64,000 nt of DNA, taken from Bacteroidales bacterium (lineage in GTDB: Bacteria; Bacteroidota; Bacteroidia; Bacteroidales; P3). Both the position numbers and the translations under genes were made by a program. Under the pieces are notes generated by a model. That model had not been told where the DNA came from. It was given only the letters and a program-made list of their open reading frames with translations, and did not search any database. Where the stretch lies: contig JAFZXE010000016.1 of NCBI GenBank assembly GCA_017616895.1, positions 1 to 64,000 of the forward strand. Reading direction: 5' to 3'. How positions within the stretch are numbered: the stretch's first letter is position 1; each line of letters opens with the position of its first letter. Shown here piece after piece: positions 44,023-54,385 of this stretch.

Positions 44023-45212
44023 TGGTCGGCGACGATATAATCGAATATGCCTGGCAGCATCGCGGGGAAGACCCTGTGAAGATGCTGCTGAAAGGTGATT
44101 TGCCAGACGGCCTCGACGCACAGAAAGTTGCCGACCAGCTGGAAGGTATGGCTATGGCACCTACCAAATGGCCGTGGCTGGCGGAAAACAGAAATATCGC
44201 TTACCCCCGTCGTTTGAATCGGGAACAGAGCTCGTCGGAGACGGCGGCACGCTACAAAGCCTCGCTCGTTGGGGAGGGAGAGACGGTGGCCGACTTAACT
44301 GGCGGGATGGGAGTAGATAGCATGATGTTCGCCTATCGCGCCAGACATGTCGATTATGTGGAACGTGACAGTGATTTGTGTGACATCATGGAGCACAACG
44401 CAAGGGTGCTCGGGCTTGGGAACATATCATGCCATTGTGGCGATTGTGTCGCCTGGCTGAAGGATTGTGACCGCTATTTCGACTGGATATATATCGACCC
44501 CGCACGGCGCGATTCTCTGGGCAGGAAGTTGGTTAGGTTGGCCGACTGCCAACCCGATGTTCTGGAGCTATTGCCACTGTTGAGGGAAAGATGCAAGCGA
44601 CTTCTGATAAAGGCATCGCCGATGATTGACATCCACGACAGCGTCAGCCGTATTGGCATAGTGCAAGAGGTGCACATTGTGGCTGTGGGGCATGAATGCA
44701 AGGAGGTGCTGTTTTTGGCAGACAGCGGTAAGCATGCAGCCAGCGGCGGGCAGCGGGTGGTGGTCAAGTGTGTCGATACCTGGAACGGCGGCGAGTGGAA
44801 GAACGAATTTGTGTGGGGTGAGGAGACGCCACCTCGTTTTGCTGGTACGTTGCAGAGGTATCTCTATGAGCCCAATTCGGCGTTGATGAAAGGAGGACCT
44901 TGGGGGGAGATATGCCGGTGGTACGGCGTGGAGAAACTGGATAGAAACACTCACCTGTACACATCGGAGCGACATGTGGAGGAATTTCCGGGACGAGTGT
45001 TCGAAATGGAGCAAGAGATGAAGCTCAACCGCAAGGCTGTCCGTGCAGTTGTTGAGAGGGCCAATGTGGTGGTGCGCAACTATCCTGTGGATGCTACAAC
45101 GCTACGAAAGCAATTGGGAGTCGCCGACGGAGGCGAGAAATATATCATAGCCACTACTCTCAAGGGCGAGAAGAAAGGCCTGCTTTGCCGAAGGGTGCTT
45201 GCAAACACATAG
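44022..45212 (+). CDS. THUMP-like class I SAM methyltransferase
   Basis: The 396-aa protein (GTG start at 44022, chosen because it overlaps the upstream stop as TAGTG) has an N-terminal helical domain and LNREQSSSETAARYKASL. The Rossmann SAM motif is VADLTGGMGVDSM, motif IV is IYIDPARRDS, and a C-terminal THUMP-like region follows. The family probably modifies RNA; the target is unknown. A longer frame from 43941 would lie wholly within the upstream gene and is not preferred. Confidence 0.85.
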   Translation: MVGDDIIEYAWQHRGEDPVKMLLKGDLPDGLDAQKVADQLEGMAMAPTKWPWLAENRNIAYPRRLNREQSSSETAARYKASLVGEGETVADLTGGMGVDSMMFAYRARHVDYVERDSDLCDIMEHNARVLGLGNISCHCGDCVAWLKDCDRYFDWIYIDPARRDSLGRKLVRLADCQPDVLELLPLLRERCKRLLIKASPMIDIHDSVSRIGIVQEVHIVAVGHECKEVLFLADSGKHAASGGQRVVVKCVDTWNGGEWKNEFVWGEETPPRFAGTLQRYLYEPNSALMKGGPWGEICRWYGVEKLDRNTHLYTSERHVEEFPGRVFEMEQEMKLNRKAVRAVVERANVVVRNYPVDATTLRKQLGVADGGEKYIIATTLKGEKKGLLCRRVLANT

Positions 45213-45299
45213 CTGAGCCTTTGACACCCCAAGGCGCACATCAAGTGATACAAACAAAGACTATACTAAGAGGTGTGATATTTCTTTTTAATCATAAGT

Positions 45300-45328
45300 A
45301 AAGCCTATCCTTGCGGGGATAGGCTTTT
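45300..45328 (+). terminator. rho-independent terminator
   Basis: Arms aaagcctatcc and ggataggcttt form an 11-bp stem around a 6-nt loop, with a short T-run. It ends the plus-strand operon and faces the convergent NdvB-like gene, whose stop is at 45385. Confidence 0.85.
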
Positions 45329-45384
45329 CTGTGTTGTAAGACGTCGGTGAAAGAACAACAGTATGGTCAATTAGACCAATCGCT

Positions 45385-48300
45385 TCAGTTCACTGTCACC
45401 TGATGCTCTTTGCCGTCGTCAACGAGGTCGATGGTCGTCGGGATGGGCATCGCCGACGAGTGGCGCTCGTAGCGGATGAGATAGACAGCGGAGCCGTAGC
45501 GGTAGCGGACCGTGAAGGAATCCCACTCAGAAGGCACACAGGGTGCAATGGTGAGCTGGTTGCCGCACTTGCGCAGGCCGAGGATATTCTCGATGCCGGT
45601 CTTGTAGGCCCAGGAGGCAGAACCTGTGTACCATGTCCAGCCACCGCGTCCGGGGTGCTGCGGGTTGCTGTAGATGTCGGCGGCCATACAGTAGGGCTCC
45701 ACTTTGTATTTCAACACGTCGGCGAGGGTCTGCGTGCGGTGTATTGGGTTGATGAGCGAGTAGAGGAAGTAGGCCATATCGTAGCGACCCTCTTTGAGCT
45801 GCGCCATGATGTACCACATAGCGCCATGAGTGTATTGTCCGCCATTCTCGCGTACACCCTCGGGGTAGTTCATGATGTAACCAGGGGAGGGTTGCGACTG
45901 ATGGAAGGCCGGCGTGAGGAGCTGGATAATCTCGTGCTCGCGGTTGACAAGGCGGTTGTCGGTCTCACGCATGACGCTCTCTTTCTGCTCGGGGGTCGCC
46001 ACATCGGTGAGGATGCTCCAGGCCTGAGAGATAAGGTCAATCTGACACTCGGTGTTGTTGCGGGAGCCCATGGGGTCGCCGTTGTCGTAGTAGGCGCGGA
46101 GGAACCAGGCACCGTCCCATGCAGCCGACTGTATGGCATCGACTATCCGCGTGCGGAATTGCGACAGCTCGCCGCAATAGCTCAGGTCGGCGGAGGGCAT
46201 CATCTGTGTGAGCTCTTCCATCTTTGGCAGCAGGTCGGCTAGGAAGAAAGCGACCCAGACGCTTTCGCCTTTGCCCTGCGAACCCACAGTGGACATGCCA
46301 TCGTTCCAGTCGCCGCAACCCATAAGCGGAAGCCCGTGGACGCCGATACGGCTCATGGAGCGGTTGACTGATCTTCGGAGGTGCTCATAGAGTGTTGCAG
46401 ACTCGAGCTGCACGCCGTCGGATGGCTGGACACCGCTGATGTAGTTCATGCCGCGCTCATTCTCGCCAGGGGCAAGCTGGTCGGCTTGGCAGAAGGGTAC
46501 CTGCTCGTTGAGGATGGAGGTATCGCCCGTGACCTTGACATATTGGTGTGTGACGAACACAAGCCAGAGGTAGTCGTCGCTGAAGGTGGTTCGTGCTCCG
46601 AGGTGCATGCTCTCATGCCACCAGTGCAGCACGTCGCCTTCGGCGAACTGATGCGCCGCGTGGTCGAGAATTTGCCGACGAGCATATTCGGGGTCGCTGT
46701 ATAGGAGGCTCATCACGTCCTGCAGTTGGTCGCGGAAGCCAGTGGCGCCGCCCACCTGATAGAATCCGGCGCGAGCATAGAGTCGCGACGAATAGACTTG
46801 GTAGAGATACCAACGGTTGAGCATGTAGTTGAACGAGCGGTCGGGGGTATCAACCTGTATGTAGCCCAATTTCTCGTCCCAGAAATTCTGTACTTGCGTG
46901 AACTCGCCGTTGATGTCAGCGATAGAGTGGGTGACGGTTTGCATGGCATCGCTCGGACTTACAGACAGCACAAAGGCCACTTCGTTCGTGCCGTGAGGCT
47001 CTATGTCGAATTTGAGTCCTATGCTCTTGCGGTTGGGTGCGTCGAGCGAATAGGTTGTTTCCGACGACTGTGTGCCGATGGCAGAGATGGCCAGCATCTG
47101 GTTGCGATATATTGGGTGATATACGTTGCGCACACGTATCGACTGCGACGCCTCGTCCCATTCAGAGTGGAGGAAGCGTGCCGTCTGCTCCTCGCACATA
47201 CCCATCACCAACTTATAGACCATGTCGAGCCGTACCGCCTGTTTCTGGTCGCTCTTATTCTCAATCTTGATTTGGTAGTACTTCTCCATCTTGTCTATCG
47301 GCACAAAGACGCGGACGCTGACCTTGAAGTCAGCATATTCGGCATCGAAGGCCGAGTAGCCCTGACTGTGGCGCGCTGTGGCGGGCACAAACTGGCACTT
47401 GTTGATGAGCAGCATCTCGCTTGCCTGGTCGCGCACCATATCGTTGCTCCAACTGGTGAGCTTGAACTGCTGCGCATTATAAGCGAAGGTGAATCCAGAC
47501 ATTGTAGAACTAACCACGCAGCCGAACTTGCCGTTGGATATCACGTTCACCCACGGCATGGGTGTGTTGGTGTTGGTCACCACATAGTCGCGTCCTTCGT
47601 TGTCGAAACCTCCATACTGGTTGTAGTAGTCGAGGCTGCTCCACACGCGGAACTGCTTGTCCGACTTCATCACCGGGTATTCGACCTTATCCTGATAGTG
47701 CTGGTTGGCCTCCTCCAGCTTGCGCAGCTGCTGCTCGATGGTAAGTCCGTCGCGGGTGTTGAAACTGAGTCGTGCCACCGTGTGCAGCAATATGCGCTCT
47801 GCCTCGCTCAGGTCGTCGCCGTTGAGCACATACACGTGGCCCGCATCGCTGTGAGTTGACCACAGGTGCTCGGTGTTCGACATGTTGCGCACAAAATGTG
47901 TCAGACTGTCGCGGTCGGCTCCTTTGGCATCATTGACGATGACCAGGTCGAGCCGCAAACCGTGTATCTTGAAATATTCAAAAGCACGCAGCATCTCTTT
48001 GGCAAAGCCCGATTTCTCAAGCCTATCGACTTCAAGCAGCAAAATAGCCAAGTCGCCGCTGATGCCGAAGCGCCACAGGCCGCTTTGCGACAAGGTGTTC
48101 TTTGCAAGCACCGCCTGGCGGTCGTTGCCGAGGGTGGCCGTCTGTGCCATATATTTGCTGATGCTGTTGTACAGCCGCATCTGTGCTCCTTTGAGCAGAG
48201 AGAGGTCTGTGCGCATGTTGTTGAATACCGATGCGGTCTTGAAGGCATGCTCCACATCCACTGGGGTCTGATAGCGCTTAGTCAGTTGAAGCAGCTGCTC

Positions 48301-51300
48301 ACGGGCTTTTGCAAAAGCGATGATAAGGTAGGCCTCAACCTTCTTGCCCGCCGGTATGTGTAGTCGGCGTCGCATGCTCATCACGGGGTCGAGCGTGGTG
48401 CCCACAGTGCCCGTGAGGGTGCGATGGCTCTCTATTATGTCGGCGTGCTGCAGGCTTCCTCCGCGGCCGAGGAATTTCAGACGCGAGGTTTCGTATTCGG
48501 CCAACTGGTAGTTCAGTATTGGTGCCGTCTCGTCGGGGTCTTCCTCCACCCATAACTTGTGCAGCACATAGTTGCGGTTACCGTTGGCGGCCGGGCGGTT
48601 GAACAGCAGTGCCTCGTGGTCGCTGTCATACTCGCTATGTATTTTCATTCCGTTGAACACGCGGTGGCTCTCATCCTCTGCGGCTGCCGCCAGAACCACT
48701 TCACCATAGCTGGTAATTTCGAGATCTATGTCGCGGTTTCCGTTGTTGGTGAAGGTGTAGCGGCGTATCTCTGCCGAGCGGTCTTTCAGCACCGTCACCT
48801 CGGTTTTGGTCTCCACGTCGTCGTCTATGCGGCTGAAGCTTATCTTGTCGCTTGCAAAATTCACATGGTACGACTTCGGCATTACGTCGAGCGGGGCGTA
48901 GGTGGCCGACCACAGGTGGTCGGTTCTCAGGTTGCGAACAAAGAGATAGACACCGTGGTGGTCAGAGCTTATCTTGCGGTAACGGTTTATCATCACCCCC
49001 TTGTAGCGCGAGAATCCCGAACCGCGGTCGTTCATGAGAACAGTATATTGTCCATTGCTGATAACACCTATCTCGGGCACCGTGGCTATGGTGTCGTAGT
49101 CGCGTGCGTCGCTCTCCGTCTGTGTCTTCGAGTATTGGTAGCGCTTGTACTGCGTCACCTTCAGGTCTATGTACGGCTTCACCTGAGCCTTCTCTTTCAG
49201 GAGCGTTTCCATCGACCGCATCGCAGGCTCTTGCATGAAATAGTTCTGCAGGCAGTGGTCGCCAAGATAGTTGGCCAAGCTTGCCAGAATCATGCCCTGA
49301 TGGTGAGCATAGTGAGCCAAGACGGGCACATGGTCCTCTTCGTCGTAGCTTTCATAGAATCCGTAAGAACCATCTTCACTGTTGCCCGACATCATCTTAA
49401 GCCCTTTCAGCAGCTGCATGTTCTCATAGACAGCCTTGTCGTCGAGGCCAATGGTCATCAACGAACTGTAGGGCGAAATCACTATGCGGTCGGGGGTGGT
49501 GTTCTGGAATTTCAGATAAGGCACTCCGAATGCGTGGTACTTGTAGTTCTGGGCGTCGTCAAGCTCGTTGTATGCCGTCTCGCTTATGCCCCACGGGAGT
49601 CGTCTTGAGCCTTCGGTGTTTCTTACAAACGCCTTCTGTGCACGTATGGCGAAACTGTAGGTCTCGTCCATAAGCGTGTGGCGGTAGGTGGGCAGGAAGA
49701 TTAGCGGCATGAAGTATTCGAACAGTGTGCCGTACCACGACGCCACACCCTTGTAGCCTTTATACTGCACCAGCGTTTTGTCGAGACAGAACCAGTGCTT
49801 GTAGGGCGCGTCGCCCTGCGCTATGGTCAGGAAACTGGTCAGTCGGGCTTCCGAGGCGAAGTTGTTGTAGTGGTAGGGCAGCAACGTGTGAGACCCATAG
49901 TCGTAGCCGATGCTGAACACATCGAGCTCGTGGTTGTAGAGTTTTGTGAAGTCGCAGTTGTCTATCAGCCGGCACACCTTCGCGAGCAACGCCTCGACCT
50001 GCTGACCGCCGTTCTCCGACTGCTGACTGCTAAGAAAGCCCTTCACCACATAGAGGCAAGCTACAAAGTTGCCCGAGTCGCAAGTCGAGATAAAGAAATG
50101 CGGCAGCGCACGCAGGGTGTGTATGTCGTACCAGTTGAACAGGTGTCCGTTCCACTTCTCCAGCTTCACCACAGTGTCTATTATATGTTCCAGTCGCGTC
50201 ACCGCCTCTTTCTTCTTGATGAAGCCCAGCTCGGCTGCGCTTATCACCGATGTCAGCGAGTAGCCTATGTTGGTGGGCGAGGTCTTGTAGTCGGTCTTTT
50301 TCTCTCGGTTCAACTGGTAGTTGTCGGGTATCAGCCAGTTGTTCTCTTCCGTCAGCATCGAGTCGAAGAAGTGCCATGTGTCGTGCGCCAGCTGCTTCAC
50401 CTCTTCCGTCTCCACGGCGTTCAGATTTCTCTTGCCGTCGGGCAGTTTTTTACCCAGTGAGTACATCAGGAACGGGGCACCGCACCAACTTAAAACGCAG
50501 AACACACACGCTATCACCGTGAGCCAGGGGAACTCCTGCGAAAGCATGATGCAGAAAAACGTTATCACCGCCGTCACCGCCGCACACACATAGTTGAACC
50601 AGAACTTAGCCACATAGTCACCCAGTGTGCCTTTTGTGCTTTTCGACGCCTCGTCGCTCGGCACCCAGTTGAGTAAGTTCCTGTGGCTGAATTGCATACG
50701 GTAGCAGCTGCGTATTATCGCATCGGTGTACATCCACGCCTCTTTCGGCATCAGCGCAAACTGCACCACCGAACGGCACACCACCACCCACATTCCGCGC
50801 ATCAGCGTCATATAGTATTTGTAGCGCTTTCCGATGTGAGGCAGCTTGGATATCTGACCCAACAGGAAGAACAGTATCGGGAACGCCGCCACTATCAGCG
50901 CTATGGTGGTCAGCGCGAACGCCGCCGTGTGCCATATAGCATAGCTGGGCAGATGCAGGCTTGTGTCGGTGCTGATGACCGTAAGCACAAAGCCAACCAT
51001 AATCATCACCAGCAGCGCGCTGTTCAGCACGCTTCGGCGCAGGTTGTCGAAAATCTTCCACCGCCCTATCGTGTTCACCTGATTCTTGACCTTCTCCCCT
51101 TTCTCGTTCCTCACCTGGTTTTTCAACCATCCCATCACCTGCCAGTCGCCTCGTGTCCAGCGATGGTGGCGTTTGGCGTCGTCTATGTAGTTCGACGGGT
51201 TGTCGTCAAACAGCTCCACGTCGTTTATCAAGCCGCATCTTATGTGGCAGCCCTCTATCAGGTCGTGACTCAATATGAGGTTCTCGGGGAACGTGCCTTT

Positions 51301-53184
51301 CAGCACCTGCTGGAACACGCGCAGGTCGTAGATTCCCTTGCCACAGAACGACCCTTCGTTGAATATGTCTTGGTACAGCTCGAACGACGCTGTGGTATAT
51401 ACATCCAATCCGCCCAACCCTGCAAACAGCTGTGCGTAGCGGCTCTTGTTAGTCACCTCCACATCCACGTTCACCCTCGGCTGCATGATGCCGTAACCGC
51501 TGTCAACCCTTCGCCCGTCGCCGCTCAATTTAGCCCTGTTAAGCGGGTGTGCCATCGCGCCCACAAGTTTCTGTGCCGAGTAAAGCACCAGCTCGGTATC
51601 GGTGTCTAAGGTAATGATAAACTGTATCGGACAATTTCTGTCCGCCGACTGACTGCTGCCGACTGCTTCCGTCTCTCCCGTCCGGGTGCGGAGCCACTCA
51701 CTCACCGTCTCGCAGCGGAACCGCTTCTGTTTCTCCTCTTCGCTCGTCTCGCCCAGCAGCAGGTCGTTGAAATGCAGTATCGCTCCGCGCTTCCTTTCGT
51801 GACCCAGCCAGCATCCTTCGCCTTCACTCCACGCTCTGCGGCGATAGACAAAGTTGAATATCGGTGCGCCGTATTTTTCGTTCAGTTCCTTGACTTTCTC
51901 CATTCCAGCCTCCACCACTTCGTCGTCCCACGGGGCAGACTCTTCCCCGTATGCAGCCGCATCGCCTATCAGCGTGTAGTACAGGTTCTGTTCCTGGAAA
52001 GCAGACTTCTTTGTCAACGTTCCGTCGCCATTTTCAAAATTCGAATTGCCGAATTCAAAATTAATATGCCCCTCTCCCCTGTTTATATTGCTCAGATAAT
52101 AAACCTCCAGCTGCTCTAACAGCTGAATCGTCTTGGCCTTATTCTTCAATATGGTCGGCATAATCACCATCGTGGCATATTCTTGAGGTATGATGCCGTC
52201 CTTGAACTTCAGACGGAAGGTGCCCTTGGGTTTATGCAGACGGTAAAGCACCCTGTTGAACAAGTCTATCACAACCTGACTTGCGGGTACCGCGAACACT
52301 ATTGCAAACAGCAGCGCCTGCCACCACACGGGCATGAAAAGCCAAGCCAACCCGAAGGCGATGCCCAATGTGCACAGAGCCACTATCCACACGTATGCCT
52401 TACTGCGTGCGTCCCATTTCTTCGGCGGGAACAGCTCCCAACCCACATGCACACCTTTCTCGTCGGCCCTCGCCACCAGCCCCCTCACATAGTCGTATTC
52501 CTTCACCCCCTCCTTTTTGCAGTTACGCACAATCTTCGCCCTGTAGTCCTCCTTCGTCCGGTCATACATCTGCGCGTACATATCCACCTTTTCCGCCCCA
52601 AGCATTTTCTCCGAAAAGCTCACCCTCTCCACAAGCTCTGCCAGCGGCAGCTTCGTCATCTTCTTCAGCGAGTTGAAGATGTTCATCATCTTCAGGTTCT
52701 CCTTCGCAGCCCTGTCCAGCCGCTCCATATCGGGTTTCTCCGTCACCTTGTAGTGGTGGGCGCCTTCCTTCTCAAGCGCCGCGCACAACGCTCCCAGCTC
52801 ACGTATCAGCTCCATCTTCACCAGCGGCAGCAGCCCATACACCTCGCGGTAGTTCAAAAAGTCTTTCTGCCCCACCTGCACCTGCGTCAGGTAGCGGAAC
52901 ATCAAACCCTTATCCACCTGCCAGTGGCATCTTTCCAGGTAACCCCTCAACAAGTCGCCAATCAGCTTCAGCCGTTTCCGTTCAATTTTCCATGCGCCGT
53001 GCTCCAGCCCCTTCAGCTCCTCACGCATCATCTTCTCCTGCTCGCTGATAATGTAGTAGTTGTCCAGCACCCACTCGTTAGTGCTGCCCACCGTGCGCTG
53101 GCTCTTTGTCTCATCCACAAGCAGCATGTAATAGTGCGTAATACGCTTCACACTCTCCCTGAATACCTTATAAGTGCTCTTCAT
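45385..53184 (-). CDS. giant NdvB-like cyclic glucan synthase/phosphorylase (GT84/GH94 type)
   Basis: The 2599-aa protein resembles NdvB/ChvB cyclic beta-1,2-glucan synthases. The N-terminal ~300 residues are helical, with two membrane segments near 265-310. A glycosyltransferase region follows (FIITLDTDTELVLYSAQKL and SHDLIEGCHIRCGL), with more membrane segments around 720-930. A glucoamylase-like domain comes next (PVLAHYAHHQGM region). The C-terminal half is a GH94-type phosphorylase with HWWHESMHLGARTTF and GDWNDGMSTVG. Whether it makes or only trims a glucan is unknown. Short 7-bp arrays at 51644-51671 and 50004-50031 add Ser/Gly/Gln-rich insertions. Confidence 0.85.
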   Translation of the reverse strand: MKSTYKVFRESVKRITHYYMLLVDETKSQRTVGSTNEWVLDNYYIISEQEKMMREELKGLEHGAWKIERKRLKLIGDLLRGYLERCHWQVDKGLMFRYLTQVQVGQKDFLNYREVYGLLPLVKMELIRELGALCAALEKEGAHHYKVTEKPDMERLDRAAKENLKMMNIFNSLKKMTKLPLAELVERVSFSEKMLGAEKVDMYAQMYDRTKEDYRAKIVRNCKKEGVKEYDYVRGLVARADEKGVHVGWELFPPKKWDARSKAYVWIVALCTLGIAFGLAWLFMPVWWQALLFAIVFAVPASQVVIDLFNRVLYRLHKPKGTFRLKFKDGIIPQEYATMVIMPTILKNKAKTIQLLEQLEVYYLSNINRGEGHINFEFGNSNFENGDGTLTKKSAFQEQNLYYTLIGDAAAYGEESAPWDDEVVEAGMEKVKELNEKYGAPIFNFVYRRRAWSEGEGCWLGHERKRGAILHFNDLLLGETSEEEKQKRFRCETVSEWLRTRTGETEAVGSSQSADRNCPIQFIITLDTDTELVLYSAQKLVGAMAHPLNRAKLSGDGRRVDSGYGIMQPRVNVDVEVTNKSRYAQLFAGLGGLDVYTTASFELYQDIFNEGSFCGKGIYDLRVFQQVLKGTFPENLILSHDLIEGCHIRCGLINDVELFDDNPSNYIDDAKRHHRWTRGDWQVMGWLKNQVRNEKGEKVKNQVNTIGRWKIFDNLRRSVLNSALLVMIMVGFVLTVISTDTSLHLPSYAIWHTAAFALTTIALIVAAFPILFFLLGQISKLPHIGKRYKYYMTLMRGMWVVVCRSVVQFALMPKEAWMYTDAIIRSCYRMQFSHRNLLNWVPSDEASKSTKGTLGDYVAKFWFNYVCAAVTAVITFFCIMLSQEFPWLTVIACVFCVLSWCGAPFLMYSLGKKLPDGKRNLNAVETEEVKQLAHDTWHFFDSMLTEENNWLIPDNYQLNREKKTDYKTSPTNIGYSLTSVISAAELGFIKKKEAVTRLEHIIDTVVKLEKWNGHLFNWYDIHTLRALPHFFISTCDSGNFVACLYVVKGFLSSQQSENGGQQVEALLAKVCRLIDNCDFTKLYNHELDVFSIGYDYGSHTLLPYHYNNFASEARLTSFLTIAQGDAPYKHWFCLDKTLVQYKGYKGVASWYGTLFEYFMPLIFLPTYRHTLMDETYSFAIRAQKAFVRNTEGSRRLPWGISETAYNELDDAQNYKYHAFGVPYLKFQNTTPDRIVISPYSSLMTIGLDDKAVYENMQLLKGLKMMSGNSEDGSYGFYESYDEEDHVPVLAHYAHHQGMILASLANYLGDHCLQNYFMQEPAMRSMETLLKEKAQVKPYIDLKVTQYKRYQYSKTQTESDARDYDTIATVPEIGVISNGQYTVLMNDRGSGFSRYKGVMINRYRKISSDHHGVYLFVRNLRTDHLWSATYAPLDVMPKSYHVNFASDKISFSRIDDDVETKTEVTVLKDRSAEIRRYTFTNNGNRDIDLEITSYGEVVLAAAAEDESHRVFNGMKIHSEYDSDHEALLFNRPAANGNRNYVLHKLWVEEDPDETAPILNYQLAEYETSRLKFLGRGGSLQHADIIESHRTLTGTVGTTLDPVMSMRRRLHIPAGKKVEAYLIIAFAKAREQLLQLTKRYQTPVDVEHAFKTASVFNNMRTDLSLLKGAQMRLYNSISKYMAQTATLGNDRQAVLAKNTLSQSGLWRFGISGDLAILLLEVDRLEKSGFAKEMLRAFEYFKIHGLRLDLVIVNDAKGADRDSLTHFVRNMSNTEHLWSTHSDAGHVYVLNGDDLSEAERILLHTVARLSFNTRDGLTIEQQLRKLEEANQHYQDKVEYPVMKSDKQFRVWSSLDYYNQYGGFDNEGRDYVVTNTNTPMPWVNVISNGKFGCVVSSTMSGFTFAYNAQQFKLTSWSNDMVRDQASEMLLINKCQFVPATARHSQGYSAFDAEYADFKVSVRVFVPIDKMEKYYQIKIENKSDQKQAVRLDMVYKLVMGMCEEQTARFLHSEWDEASQSIRVRNVYHPIYRNQMLAISAIGTQSSETTYSLDAPNRKSIGLKFDIEPHGTNEVAFVLSVSPSDAMQTVTHSIADINGEFTQVQNFWDEKLGYIQVDTPDRSFNYMLNRWYLYQVYSSRLYARAGFYQVGGATGFRDQLQDVMSLLYSDPEYARRQILDHAAHQFAEGDVLHWWHESMHLGARTTFSDDYLWLVFVTHQYVKVTGDTSILNEQVPFCQADQLAPGENERGMNYISGVQPSDGVQLESATLYEHLRRSVNRSMSRIGVHGLPLMGCGDWNDGMSTVGSQGKGESVWVAFFLADLLPKMEELTQMMPSADLSYCGELSQFRTRIVDAIQSAAWDGAWFLRAYYDNGDPMGSRNNTECQIDLISQAWSILTDVATPEQKESVMRETDNRLVNREHEIIQLLTPAFHQSQPSPGYIMNYPEGVRENGGQYTHGAMWYIMAQLKEGRYDMAYFLYSLINPIHRTQTLADVLKYKVEPYCMAADIYSNPQHPGRGGWTWYTGSASWAYKTGIENILGLRKCGNQLTIAPCVPSEWDSFTVRYRYGSAVYLIRYERHSSAMPIPTTIDLVDDGKEHQVTVN
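51644..51671. repeat. 7-bp array inside the NdvB-like gene
   Basis: Units gccgact, gactgct, gccgact, gcttccg encode the EAVGSSQSADR stretch just before the conserved FIITLDTDTE strand. A weaker block lies at 50004-50031. Confidence 0.6.
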
Positions 53185-53215
53185 AAGCTTATTAGTAATA
53201 ATACATTTAAGGCTG

Positions 53216-53223
53216 CAAAGATA
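53216..53223 (-). promoter_or_regulatory. promoter of the NdvB-like gene
   Basis: Minus-strand TATCTTTGCAG, a good -7 box, 32 bp upstream of the ATG at 53184. No distinct -33 box. Confidence 0.65.
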
Positions 53224-53339
53224 CTAATTTCCCCAGACTTATTCAGCATCGCTCGAAAAAACAGCCACATCAAAACCACCAACGACCCCTGTAAAATTTC
53301 CACACAATCACCTAGAGCTCCCCACAGCTTCATACCGCC

Positions 53340-53823
53340 GTCTAGGCCACAAGTGCTCTCTACCCTCTTTCTACCTGCTCTCTACCTCCTACAAAAGTGC
53401 ATAACAACTGCTACAAAAGTAAGACTATGCTAAGAGAATACTAAGACAAATGTAGGAGACAACTAGGAGAAATGTAAGACGCAACTAAGAGAAATCTACT
53501 ACGCAACTAGGAGCCCATTCCCGCCCAACTTTGTTCCAGATTTCATTTACATTTCTCCTACCTGACGCCTACTTTTGTTTTACTTTTCTTTTACCTTTGT
53601 TTTACTTTTCTTTTACCTTCCTTTTACTTTTGTTTTAGATTTCTCCTACATGTCGCCTACTGCTCGCCTACATTTCTTTTACTTTTTACCTACTTTTCTC
53701 CTACTTTTTACCTACATGGGTTATCTACTGGTTTTATACTGACCCTTTACAGACCTTATACTGACCTTACTTTTCTACTATTCTGCTCCTATTCTACGCC
53801 TAGTCTTCTCCTACCTGTGATTT
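53340..53823. repeat. 11-bp phased degenerate array (44 units, no indel)
   Basis: The whole 484 bp divides into 44 consecutive 11-mers with no slip. Local families are visible: acctgctctct types, then aactaagagaa/atgtaggagac types, then acttttctttt/acatttctcct types, then atactgacctt types. The third group is the reverse complement of the second (for example TTTCTCCTACA against TGTAGGAGAAA), so polarity flips near 53510-53540. The left part is homologous to 12421-12600. Confidence 0.93.
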
Positions 53824-54385
53824 AGTTGCATTGAATGAAACGGCGACAATTTGGCACCGTTAGAAACCATCATCCGCTGATGGGGAATTAAAACCGATGT
53901 TTATGATATGAAACGGATTTTGAGTCTAATATACATAATCTTTTCTTCCAAGACTGAGGCTGTCAAGCGATAGCTGGCTGAGGTAGAGAGTCAACGTATA
54001 GACCAAATAATAGACCCCAAGCGGATTTTCTAAATGGCAAAATCGAAAAGTATATGCAATTATTTGCCATGTATAATTTTTGTTGTAAATTTGCAACCGC
54101 AAGCCGCAAGATAATGGTTTGCCGAGAAAGCGCATTTTCGCTTTATTCCGACAACGTGAACTTCGACAACTCACACATAAAACCGGAATACTGTGAAGAT
54201 GAATTTTCATATTGGCATGTAGCATTTCTGTACATGCAATGTGGAGTTATTCATCAGGCATAGTTTTGGTTTTATAGGGAGTCGAAGCCCTCACGCAGCA
54301 GAATGAGTGTCTTTGGATTGGCTCCACTTTCTTCGTTGCAAAACCGTCAGCCGAGCCGCCGACAGTAACAAAAACAACCAAAACA
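53824..54385. other. 562-bp region before the broken LRR gene
   Basis: It holds a plus-strand promoter at 54063-54093 and several short ORFs on both strands (99 codons at 53926-54225 minus; 69 codons at 54054-54263 plus) with no recognisable features. It may be the long leader or remnant of an exchanged surface-protein locus. Confidence 0.5.
54063..54093 (+). promoter_or_regulatory. promoter upstream of the LRR gene
   Basis: TTTG (54063-54066) and TAAATTTG (54086-54093) are 19 bp apart, close to consensus. The next signal-peptide ATG is ~290 nt downstream, so the leader would be long. Confidence 0.65.

Noticed and set aside
53340-53823. CRISPR-like array
   Set aside because: Unit length of 11 bp is too short, there are no spacers, and no cas genes are in the window.
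54247-54310. Possible tRNA or tmRNA fragment (gggagtcgaagccctc)
   Set aside because: No acceptor stem or anticodon arm can be folded around it.
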